From: Armigeres subalbatus
Taxonomy: Eukaryota; Arthropoda; Insecta; Diptera; Culicidae
Assembly (NCBI RefSeq): GCF_024139115.2
Contig: NC_085140.1
Coordinates: forward strand, 422,418,283-422,482,282
Direction: 5' to 3'
Length of the DNA stretch: 64,000 nucleotides
Position 1 is the first letter of the stretch, and each line of letters opens with the position of its first letter. The notes below the pieces were generated by a model. That model saw only the letters and a program-made list of their open reading frames with translations, was not told the origin of the DNA and searched no databases. This document shows positions 33,880 to 44,096 of the stretch, one piece after another. A program made the translations under genes and the position numbers.

Positions 33880-34680
33880 TATCTTCCTTAAAATTTCAAA
33901 ATATACGCCACAATTTTTCCTAAAAATAAAACCGTCAATTTTGATAAATCCTGGAGAAACTTCCGATAGAACTCTTAAAGCAACTTTCATAGGCATTTTC
34001 AGAATATTCAGAGGAATTCTTACAGGAGTTCCTGTAAAAATCTTAAAGGAGTTCCTGAAGTAATTTCCAAAGGTATTCCTGAAGATTTCAAGGAATTTAT
34101 CGGAAATTTACTTAAATATTTTTTGAGTCTTCTTCTTCACTCTTAGACATTGTTTCATCCACTTGACATCCACTGGAAATTCTTTGTAAGTCTCTGCCAG
34201 AAAATACTTCGGAAATTCCTTTAGTAAACTATGTAACCCTAAAATCCTATGGAAATCCTAAAGGAATTTTCAGAGGAGTTTTTAACGCAAATTCCACAGA
34301 ATTTCCTAAACAAAGTTACTAAAAGAATTTTCCATATGAAATTTTCGAAGGAATTCTTAAATCTGGATTAGAAGAGATGCCTGATAGAATTCATAAAAGA
34401 AATTTTCCTATATGGATATTCTAGAGGGTTTTCTATGAAAAACTCTAAAAGAATTTCTGGAAGCGTTCCGAAGCCTGGATAAAATTCCTTGATTTAAGTA
34501 TTGAAAAAATTTCTCAAGATAAATTTCTTTAATGAGTTGTTAGAATTTCTTCCTAGAATTTTTGAAGAAACTGCTTGAGGAATTACTGGAGGGTTTTTTT
34601 TATTTCTGAAAGAATCGCTGAATGAATTCATAAACCAACATAAATGAATTCCTGAATCATTTTCTTTAAGGAAAACTCAT
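33880..34680. repeat. degenerate AATTCC-type array
   Basis: Same motif family as at 2.6, 28.2 and 40.6 kb: scattered AATTCCT, GAATTTTC and GAAATTTC strings with no clean period. Confidence 0.65.
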
Positions 34681-35212
34681 TTTCCGTAAGGCCTCTCAAT
34701 GCACTATGGAGAAAAGGGTGGCTATTAATCGGAAAATTTACTATCTCCAATTTGTCTAATTTATATATCATATGGAAGTATATACCCTATATAAGAGAAT
34801 CGGAAAATATTGAAGCGTTGTGTTTATTCAGTCAAAAGATATGGGCTGGTTAAGTGAAAAAGCTGATAAAATAAAAAATCATTACTAACTTTGATTTGTA
34901 TGTTTTGAAGTCAATTTTTACCCAAATAAAATGTTTTATATACCGTTTCAAAGTTTAAAACTTTAGCTTTCCGATAGATTGGTTTGTTTTTGGACGCGAA
35001 GTTTTATGTCAAAAAGTTGGAGAAGAAAAGCTTTAATTATCATTTATCTTTGCTATAAAATGGTCCTGCAAACCTAATGTCCCTAAATGTCTCCCTGATC
35101 TGTAAATGAGGGATTAAAATATAACCCTAGTACCGGCTTCTAGTGAATGATTTGCTTGCGCATATTTGCGCGTTTACGAGAACGCTGCAATCAAAGTTTT
35201 TTTTGAAAATTG
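34681..35212. other. unassigned DNA
   Basis: No gene or repeat recognised. Confidence 0.4.
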
Positions 35213-35239
35213 TGGTTTTTATTCTGTATACCTCGTTAT

Positions 35240-36159
35240 AGCATAGCATAGCATAGCATAGCATATGTGATTGTACAAATCCGTGGGTGAGAGCTATACA
35301 ATAATTCAAGCTCCATCCGGAATAAGGGCGAAAGTCGCAAGAGAGGATTCTCCCATCGACCCCTCCCTAAACAAAAGTGACAAGCAGCAGATCTCTGTGG
35401 TTCATCACCTCAGAACGAAAGAAAACAATGCGAACTTGCATTCTGAGGGTAATAAACTGCAAAGAAACCCCCTGCCTGTCACCTCCTCCATTCAAATGAG
35501 GGGAAGTCGACGAAGAGAACCCTCCGCAACACCTGCCCCCTACCGGACAGAGCTTGAATTGAGCAATCCACTGTATATTGTCGCAAATTGATACTTGGGA
35601 TTAGTACCTTTTCCTATATAGTAGCAGTTGTATACCTGGCACACGTCCTTACAATCACGGAAGGAAGGGAAGGAATGTTAGTTCAACATCTACTAGTAAA
35701 GATGCAGGGAACCCATACTACCTTCATAGATGTCCGGAAGGAAAACTTGTGTTAGTGGGAAAGGTGAATAACAGGGAGCTCTATTCGACAATATAGAGCG
35801 TTTGTCACGGTCAATAACAGTATATGCTGTAAAAATAATAAAATATATTCATCGATTTACTTACGAACCGTCCTAAGGGAAAAACAAAAACAAAACACAA
35901 AATTTCGGCAAATCGCGCGATCGTTCTGCCGTCCGAAACAAGAGCCAACACGCACTGAACTAACTGACTACATTCTCGGCCACGCAATGCAAAACACAAA
36001 TTTTCGGCAAATCGCGCCGATCGTTCTGCCGTCCGAAACAAGAGCCAACACGCACTGAACTAATTAACTTTATTACTCGGCCGCGCAATGCAAAACACAA
36101 AATTTCGGCAAATCGCGCTGATCATTCTGCCGTCCCGAAACAAGAGCCAACACGCACTC
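35240..36159 (-). mobile_element. retroposon with 5' monomers, copy B, 27-bp TSD
   Basis: A 920-bp insertion flanked by an identical 27-bp direct repeat at 35213-35239 and 36160-36186 (starts TGGTTTTTATTCTG, ends ACCTCGTTAT). Read on the minus strand, it starts with three tandem monomers of about 105 bp (GTGCGTGTTGGCTCTTGTTT, AACGATC, TTTGCCGAAATTTTGTGTTT). A middle region shared with copy A follows, then an extra 240-bp block near 35310-35560, and a tail of (GCTAT)n at 35240-35265. The long duplication and the simple tail mark target-primed retroposition. Monomers at the 5' end resemble promoter monomers of some LINEs. No protein is encoded; a partner LINE must have supplied RT. Confidence 0.85.
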
Positions 36160-36254
36160 TGGTTTTTATTCTGTATACCTCGTTATGATTTAGAAAATGA
36201 ACAACATTATTACTTGAAATATAGTTGTTTGCTATTTTATGCATACTGGTGAGT

Positions 36255-36497
36255 TACGGCGGCGTCCAAAAATGGCAGCCACAATGGCCGTGCTATCTCT
36301 CACCTCGCGTTTTTGCTCGCACAAATGTGAATATTTAGGCGGTTAGCACATCTGGAAACCATTTTTTCATGTATGCTGCAAGTGAGCAAAAGTGAAAAAC
36401 TACTTTTTGCTTTTGTCTGTCGTTTACTTTTCAAGTTATGTGCCCTCAAAAGTGCTATGTAGATTTGAAATTGGGCTCCAACGCGATTCACCTTATG
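36255..36497 (+). repeat. diverged dispersed repeat, partner of 7.48 kb
   Basis: Aligns with 7480-7705 in the same orientation. It stops at GCGATTCACCTTATGG, exactly where the RTE LINE 3' end begins. Confidence 0.55.
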
Positions 36498-36939
36498 GAT
36501 CCTGTACACCTCCGGTGGTGCAAAGGGCCGACTTGAAAGATCTCCATCCTGAGCGATGCCCGGCTATCGCTTTAACCTGTTGCCAGGTTAGATTTCGGTC
36601 GACTTCTTTTATTTCTTTATTGAGGCTTCGCCGCCATGAGCCTCTGGGTCTGCCTCTGCTGCGATGTCCTGCTGGGTTCCAGTCTAATGCTTGCTTACTA
36701 GATTTCGTTTTCCGCCTTACGTAGAGTGTGGTCGACCCAGCCCCACTTCCGATCCTGACTTTCTGTTGCTATCGGCCTCTGGTGACAACGACGATGGAGC
36801 TCGTTGTTTGAGATCCAGCTGTGAGGCCACCAGGCCTCGAATTATATACCGCAGGCATCTGTTAATGAACACCTGCAGCCGTTGAGTGTTCTCCACTGAT
36901 ACACACCATGTTTCGCTAGCGTATAACAGCGCGCAGATT

Positions 36940-38006
36940 TCACGTTAGAGTTGAAAATTCGTATTTTGCGCGTTCACTTATCTGGCCTGCCTGTTTTTCC
37001 AGATATTTCTTAAACTCGCAAAGGCAGCCCTTCGCTTTCTTGTGATCCGTGCGCCTATGTCGATCTTTGGTAACGCCGTCTGACGCCATTTGGCTACCAA
37101 GATATTGGAAGCCAACATTCTCCACTGGTTGCCCGGCTACTGTGAAACTGGAAGGAGTCACCGTGTTTATATCCAACGATTTGGTTTTGTTGACGTTGAT
37201 GACTAAACCTGCCGAGGAGGAGCGATCGGCAAGGTCGTTGAGCTTTACTTGCATATCAGAGCGCCGTTGCGCGAGTAGTGCAACGTCATCCGCCAATTCG
37301 AAGTCGTTTAGGTGCCCCATGGTTATAGGCCGCCATAACAGCCCGCGGTTTGGTTCACGGTCAATCGCATCTACCAGAATCTCATCGATTACGATGAGGA
37401 ACAGTAACGGTGATAGAATACATCCCGTTGCTCACACCAGCTACGACCCGGATAGGTCGGACAGGACCCCATTGTGCAGCACTTCACACGAAAAGGCCGC
37501 CTGTACTGTGCTTCGATGAGGCCGATGATTTTCTCAGGAACCCCTTGCGTCTCAGGGCGCCCCACATATTCTCGTGATTGAGACGGTCGAAAGCTTTTTT
37601 CGTAGTCAATGAATACCAAGTAAAGGGACTCTTGGAATTCGTTGACCTGCTCCAGAATGATGCGGAGCGTGACAATATGGTCCACACAGGATCTTCCGGC
37701 ACGGAATCCGGCTTGCTGCCGCCGGAGAGTCGCATCGATCTTCTCCTGAATCCGGGCTAGGATAATTTTGCACAGAACTTTGAGAACGGTACACAGCAAC
37801 ATAATGCCTCGCCAGTTATTGCATACAGTCAGGCACATACAGTTGGGCACCTTCACTAAGATACCTTGCATCCAGTCGACCGGGAAAATTACGGTGTCCC
37901 AGATATTACGAAATAAACGATGTAGTAGTTGAGCGGATGGCATGGGGTCAGCTTTGAGCATCTCGGCTGATATGCGGTCGACCCCTGGGGCTTTATTCGA
38001 TTTCAT
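36940..38006 (-). pseudogene. RTE reverse transcriptase domain remnant
   Basis: Two frames, 37389-38006 and 36940-37320, carry RT blocks: KAPGVDRISAEML, VCNNWRGIMLLCTVLKVLCK, QQAGFRAGRSC and FIDYEKSF in the first, and LADDVALL (two catalytic Asp intact, preceding Phe lost) in the second. A frameshift within the KAFDRLNHENMWGALRR region separates them. Confidence 0.85.
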
Positions 38007-38699
38007 GCTTTAGATGGCTGTTTGAATCTCTAGCAGTGATGGAGCTTCGGTATTGACACGTGTTATACGTCGGATCCTAGGCAGATCATGCCGAGGTGGT
38101 GATGGCCTGGTTGGCACTTGAAAAAGTTGTTCGAAGTGCTCGAACCAGCGCTTCAGCTGGTCCGTTGGGTCCGTCAATAACTGATCATTCGCGTCTTTCA
38201 CAGTGCATCGTTGCATTCATCTTCGCCCTGGCCAAGCGTCGTGAGATATCGTAGAGGGAGGCGAATGTCCCTGGTTGCGGCGGCTCTCTCTCCTTCGTCG
38301 GTCAGAGAGTCTGCCCACGCTCGCTTGTCTCGTCGACATGAGTGTTTTACCTTCCTTCTCAAGAGCCGTGTATCGTTGACGGGCTAAGACTTTGGCTCCC
38401 TCTGGTTTTCGATCGCTCTATCGCGGCTTTGGCTTCTTCGCTCCTCTATCTTCCTCCAGGTCTCATCGGTGATCCATTGTTTTCTGGGTGCGTAGTTCGC
38501 CCAGATTGTTCTCGCTGGTGGCGATGAAGGCATTCTTGATGGCGGTCCATTGGTCTTCCACGCTGCCACCTTCCGGAAATATCTGCGGCACGCGTCTCCA
38601 GTTCTTCAACGAAGGACCGTTTCACCGTGGCATCTTCCAGTCGGCGTGTGTTGAATCGTCGTCCAACTCTTTCCCTCCTGCCGACGAATCCGCGCAATG

Positions 38700-39180
38700 C
38701 GCAGGCGTATTTCGCCGATGAGGAGGTGATGATCAGACGCGATATCGGCAATTACGTTTATTCCGGTACATCAAGAAGGCTCCGTTTCCATTTTCGGCTG
38801 ATGCAGATGTGGTCGATTTGATTTCTTCAAAAGCCGTCACGGAGACCCACGTGACCCGTGTAACTGGTCGATGAGGGAAGAGCGATCCCCTGATCACCAT
38901 GTCGTTATTACCACAAAATTCTGCGAACAGCTCTCCGTTTTCGCTCATTTCTCTGGAGACCATGGCGTCCCATAATGCGCTCATGGTTCGAGTTGTCGGA
39001 TCCGGATCTTCGCATTGAAGTCGCCCAAACAGATCTTGATATCACCCTTCGGAATTCTATCTACGACGGCATTGAGTTGACTGTAGAAGTTCTCTGTGTC
39101 TTGCAGATCGGCAGCACGGTTGGCGCATAACATTGGATTATAAAAGGTTTCGGACCCGTGTTCTAAATCTGGCAACGATT
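38700..39180 (-). pseudogene. RTE endonuclease domain remnant
   Basis: Within the LINE above. The frame at 38981-39175 has CLGDFNAKI (Asp/Asn of the endonuclease active site). The frame at 38733-38984 has ENGELFAEFCGNNDMVI and a TWVS string. The SDHHLL His motif is reached only by changing frame near 38735. Confidence 0.8.
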
Positions 39181-40030
39181 ATCCTTTCACTTATAGGTTC
39201 CCCACTTCATAAGCGCAGAGTGTGCTCGAGCGCTTAGCAGGAAGCCAACTCCGCGATGCCGGGGAGCGTGTTCACTCGTAAACTAGGAGTATAGCAGAAC
39301 TTGTCCTGACGGCGTTCTGTGTTCTCCAAAGTTTGGCCAACGGACTTCACTCAGTCCCAGGATCTCAAGCTTCATGCGGCGTGCCCTCATTGGCAAGTTG
39401 TGCTTAATTTAGCCCTGCTGGGCTAGGGTTAAACGTTCCTATGTTCCTACGTCCGTTGTTTCGCGCTAAGAGTCGTCGCCGTAAGATCAGTCCGTATTCT
39501 TTCATTATCGGATTCTCGAACAAATTGATGTTTTCGGGAACAGTAGGTTGTTGGCCCAAGGTTCCTTTCATCCACCGGGATGGGGCTGCCATCTTAGGTA
39601 TAGCCTGGGAATAGCATTTCATACTCAGCTGCTGGATGCCAGAACAGACGCTGTTGGAGCCGCACCTTCTTGGTGGACAGACGCCTGATCAGTCGGGTCA
39701 AATTTGTTTAAAGTCCCACCCAACACCAGGACTAGGCTAAGGCTTGAGCGGCACACGGTCGCTTTGATAGGGCCTGCTTGGGGACACATGCAGCTTTTTA
39801 TAGAAGTTCAACAGAGCCCACTGTCGAACCTCATCACATCCTAGGCAGACCTCCATAGTACGCACCTCTCACCTTAGCTGATGTCAGAAGGACAACAGTG
39901 CCCAGGAGCTGCACTACCAGCTAAGTACGCAACCCTTTAGCTGGCGGTCAATTGTCATCGGAAGACCCGTGGAAGCGTGAGTATTGGAACCTAGAGGACC
40001 AGAGCTATGTTAGGGCGCCCTTCCCGATGT

Positions 40031-40559
40031 CAACTCACCATTTATGCATGCTGTATTGAAAAAAAAAAACAAAAAAAATACCGAAAAAAAATTTAAAAAA
40101 ATTTTTTTTCGCTGGTGACATTTTTTGAAGGGTTAACGATGGCCCTCTATAGAGTTAAAAAAAGGTTCTTAAATATTCCTGCACATAAAATATGTTGCAT
40201 AGAAACAGTTTTCATTGAAAAAATATTTTTGGCCGCCCATTTGTATGAGAATTCCCCATAGTGCAATGGAATTGTTACGTGCGAACGAATTATGCAGAAC
40301 CCCTGTTTTGTTTTCGTGTTGGAAACATATTTCGGGTTTTATCAAGTCTCGTTCTGTCAATCAGATCACATAAGGAAGTTAGTGAAAATAAACGACTGGA
40401 CGGGCGCCACCTCCCGCCGCAACACTAAAAAGAATTTCGGTGACTTATCTTAAGCCGATTGTCTCCCTGCGAATAGGATCTCCACAATAGCTGTTTGTTA
40501 TAATTACTCGGGGTATTTAAGTAATAATTTGAAATTGCTTAAACGAACTGCATTACGAA
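40031..40559. other. unassigned DNA with A/T homopolymers
   Basis: An A-rich run at 40058-40110 adjoins the LINE 5' end. Nothing else is recognised. Confidence 0.4.
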
Positions 40560-41262
40560 ATGTAACAGGAATTTTTAAATCAATTTGCAAAAGAATTTTA
40601 AATTTTTGTAATTTTGAAAGAATTTATCGTAGATTTTTTTTAAGTTTTCCTGAATGAATTCCCTGAGGAAAATTTAAAGGAGTACCGAAGACATTCTAAG
40701 AATTCTTTCATCCAACTTTCGAAGAAATATCGTAAGATTTTTCCAAAGAAAATTCAGGATTCAACTTCGAAGTAATTTCCAAAGGGGATTCTAAAGGATA
40801 GATAATTTAAAGATAATTTTTTTGAAGGAGAAATTCCATAATTTTCCAAGGTTTTCCTTAAAAAATATTCTAAAAAACTCCCTCTAAAACGTCCCTCGTT
40901 CCGGAGAATATCCCGAGAGAAATTCAAAAGAAATTCCTGGAGGAATTTCCTAAGGATTTTCTGGATTAATTTGCGTAGGATTTTTTGAAGAAATTGCTGG
41001 AGGATTTCATTTTAAAAGAATAACTGGAGAAAATCCCGATGGAATGTCTGAAGGAATTTCTGGACGGCTTACCGAATTTGACAGAAGGATTATTCAAGGT
41101 ATTCACGAATAAATGTCTGGAACGTTTCTCTAAAGTATAACTGGATTAATTTATGGAATAACATCTGAATAAATACTCCAAGAAATTTCTGGAGGAATTT
41201 CCGAAGGCATGAAGTCATTCCCAAACAATTCTTGGAAATATTCAAAGAAGTATGATCGACCA
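40560..41262. repeat. degenerate AATTCC-type array
   Basis: Many diverged GAATTT, GGAGGAATTTC and AATTCC strings, as in the other three arrays. The best-preserved part is near 40930-41060 (CTGGAGGAATTTCC-like). Confidence 0.65.
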
Positions 41263-43199
41263 CAAATCCCAATAGTCAGAGGTGTTTACTTGGCATGCAT
41301 TTTAAATTCCAGAGTCAAAACAACGTGCCCTGAACAGTAGTAAAATCCTGGCTTGATTCTTAATGAATTATTGGCGGTGGCTGATTTTCTACTCGCCGCT
41401 TCCACATCCAGGCGCTATCGTATGCGCAAATAGCCAGCATGAGTTAACCACCTGAAATATGTATGGCGAAATACATCTAACGCAGGTTTTCTCAATAGTA
41501 GGAACTTTTCATGAAAAACTATTTGGTATCAGCTATGCAGGAAGGTGTCTGCTACTACCAAATATTTTTTCGATTAAAGTGCTTAATTTTGAGAAATCGA
41601 ACCTTAGATGCCTTTCGCCACACTGATTTCAGAAAGTTAACTCCTAGTGTGCCGCTGTAATTATGCTCAAAGCAGGCGATTCATTGAGAACTGCAGCATT
41701 ATTGGCAAAAAAAACTAAATTATTAAACAATTTGTAGACGATAAAATACAATTCAAATTTCAACATCAAATAATCGACGACGTAAAGTTTCCAAGTATTT
41801 TCTTACAGAATGACAAATTGACAGGTTCAATTCTGGAACGCGTAGTATGCCCAACTTCCATAGATGATGTCATGGGCGTAGCCAGGATTTCGAGCAGAGA
41901 GGGGGCCAACTAGCAAAGCTACAAAAATATTGTATTGGAAATGTTGCATATTCTGAACTTTTATAAAAACTCATGAATGACATGCTTGACACATGCTTGA
42001 CTCATGCTTGACTCATGCTTGGCACTACTCTAAGTTCGAAAAGACTTTAAATCAACTTGAATAACTGGAAGATCCTGGATTAACCATCTTGGCTGGTCAA
42101 GAGGGACCTTTTTGCTTGGCGATTAAAACCAACGGCCTGCTGATTCGTCCGATAATGAACAACTGGATCCTTTACGGTTTTGGAGAACCTAATGGCTTCG
42201 CGGACCAAACCAAACTGGAGTGCAGTTCAAAAAGAAGAAGGGACAGATCGTTGATAATACCGGGTTTTGCTGCACTCCGTGTAGAATAAACTGATCGGTT
42301 CAATGTTCCATGATGTGAGAACGTGAGAAGGGCGGTTCTCACAAAGTTCGCTGCACTTGAAAGTCACGTTTTTTGCATACTTCGGCTGATAATTTGATAT
42401 GACTATATCGGGAGCTGTTCCTACCGTTTTCAATTGTATTTAAAATGGTTTTCGTAGGACTCGATGACGTGTTGGATGTTTGGTAGCGGCATACATTTGC
42501 AGCGGCATAAACCCCTACGCTTCTGTGATAACGATCAATAATTATTGCACAAGAATCATGAAAGTTTCGAACATTTTAAGATTTTATTAAGGCAAAATAT
42601 AACAAATTGTAACCTGACAATTGCAACCTAATAAACTCTTAGTTTGATTTTGGTCGAGCTTTTAATACAACATGAAACCAGTAATGATTTTGTTGCAATA
42701 CTGTGTACTTGACTCATTACAAAATTAATCAAATTAAATTTGAAATCCTACAAAGCAGTGTAGTAGAAATATTATTTTCAATTAATTATTATTATTGTCT
42801 TTATTCAAGAGGTTTTCAGCCCTAGGCTAGTACAACACTGGCGAAAAAAGCACGCTAGTCGTACACAACGGAGGACTGCATGAACGATTCAGGACTAAGC
42901 GAGTCTCGAAAGGTTAAAATCCGATGAAAACCTCATAATTTCCAAGGACTTTTCTAGAATCCGCATAGACTCCATAGATTTTGCTGAAAATTTTCATTGA
43001 ACCATTGAACCATTGAAATATTGACTTTCGTAGAGAAAACTGGGTTTTAGAAAATCATTATTTATATCTAAAACTAATGATATATTTTCAAAGTTAATTC
43101 CAGATGGTAGAAAATATTAGGACCCTTGAAAGAATCTGTATTGAATATAGTATTGATGTTATTATTGAGTTTCATAGTTGAATTTCATCTTCATCTTCT
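41263..43199. other. unassigned DNA
   Basis: No gene recognised. CATGCTTGACTCATGCTTGG near 41993 is a short tandem of about 11 bp. GGGCGTAGCCAGGATTTCG near 41875 resembles a common Aedes repeat end, but its other end is not found. Confidence 0.4.
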
Positions 43200-44039
43200 T
43201 CTATATACATAAAAATGAATTTCTGTCTGTCTGAACCTTATAGACTCCGAAACTACTGAACCGATCGGCGCAAAAATTTGTATGCAGAGTGTTGCGAATG
43301 CAACAAGGGAAACAGTTTTCCGAAACTTTAATTCGTTTATTGGAACTTATTAAAAGGGAACGAATAAAATTTACCTGTAATGTATACAATTCATTGTAGG
43401 ACCATTTTTAGGCTGATATTTATATGGTACTCACGTTTGTAAGTTTCCTACGTTTCAGTTTAATTCGATCTCTGACCAAGCCGATCGTTATATAGTTTTC
43501 TGTGTTTAGATTAAGATGATTAGTTTAAGTTGGTCAAATTAATGAAGCGCCTACTACCTAGTGAGCCCAAAAACTGCCTAGAATTCACGTAAGATGATTT
43601 CACAATTGCATGTAACTACCGTCTGCATTTAAGTTCAATACTTGAGAAATAACTTTGAGGTAATCTAGTTAATAACAATAGATAATTGCGCGCTCAAAGA
43701 CTACCCTTCTACAGCAACTATTTTCCATTCTTCCTATCACATTTCATCTTCTAAACAACGCTACATCGTATGTATAGATATCATCCTATAGTCAGATGTA
43801 TATCACAGTCAAAGGTATGCTATTCGAAGTGTCTTAGTAGTAGGTGCGGCGTCACGCTTAGGGTGTACGCAACACAGAGGTTTTTGGGGCCGGGGAAGGT
43901 TCTTAAGATGGTTCGAGACCCCTCCCTTCTTTGGAAAGGGGGGCTCCCATACAAATGAAACAGAAATTTCTGCATAACTCGGAAACTAAGCAGAGAATGA
44001 ATCAATTTTAGGCGAAACAAAGTTCGTCGGGTCTGCTAG
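43200..44039 (+). mobile_element. Helitron-like HINE containing a solo LTR
   Basis: The left end is TCTATATACATAAAAATG preceded by T; the right end is GTTCGTCGGGTCTGCTAG followed by T. A TC start, CTAG end and T/T insertion site are Helentron/HINE hallmarks. Sequence GAAACTACTGAACCGATCGG near 43250 and GGGGGCTCCCATACAAATG near 43939 match the HINE at 15.7 kb. A 585-bp LTR-like insertion splits it at 43290-43874. No Rep/helicase is encoded. Confidence 0.75.
43290..43874. mobile_element. solo LTR, 5-bp TSD
   Basis: The segment begins TGTTGCG and ends CGCAACA, a perfect 7-bp terminal inverted repeat with TG...CA ends. It is flanked by CAGAG at 43285-43289 and at 43875-43879. Removing it restores the HINE reading (TATGCAGAGG-TTTTTGGGG). 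Length and ends fit a solo LTR. No internal region, primer site or polypurine tract remains, so the superfamily is open (copia, gypsy or BEL all make 4-5 bp duplications). Confidence 0.75.
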
Positions 44040-44096
44040 TAGTTGAATAAAGGCAATGAAATGGGGCCCTCCTTAGCCGTGCGGTAAGACGATATA

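Larger units (their letters stand above)
36498..40030 (-). pseudogene. RTE-type LINE, nearly full length, inactive
   Basis: A non-LTR retrotransposon read from about 40030 down to 36498. From the 5' side: untranslated or early coding DNA (40030-39400); an AP-like endonuclease with NRAADLQDTENFYSQLN and ICLGDFNAKI near 39050, then the NDMVIRGSLFPH region near 38890 and an SDHHLL string near 38735; a linker; and a reverse transcriptase with KAPGVDRISAEMLK (37990), RQQAGFRAGRSCVDHIVTLR (37700), LVFIDYEK, and the catalytic LADDVALLAQ near 37280 where FADD is expected. The C-terminal part has a GFQYLGSQMASDG motif near 37100, then QALDWNPAGHRSRGRPRG near 36670 and WQQVKAIAGHRSGWRSF ending at 36500. 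At least five frames are needed to read through. The endonuclease, RT and C-terminal motifs in this order fit the RTE clade. It is dead but little truncated. Confidence 0.88.
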
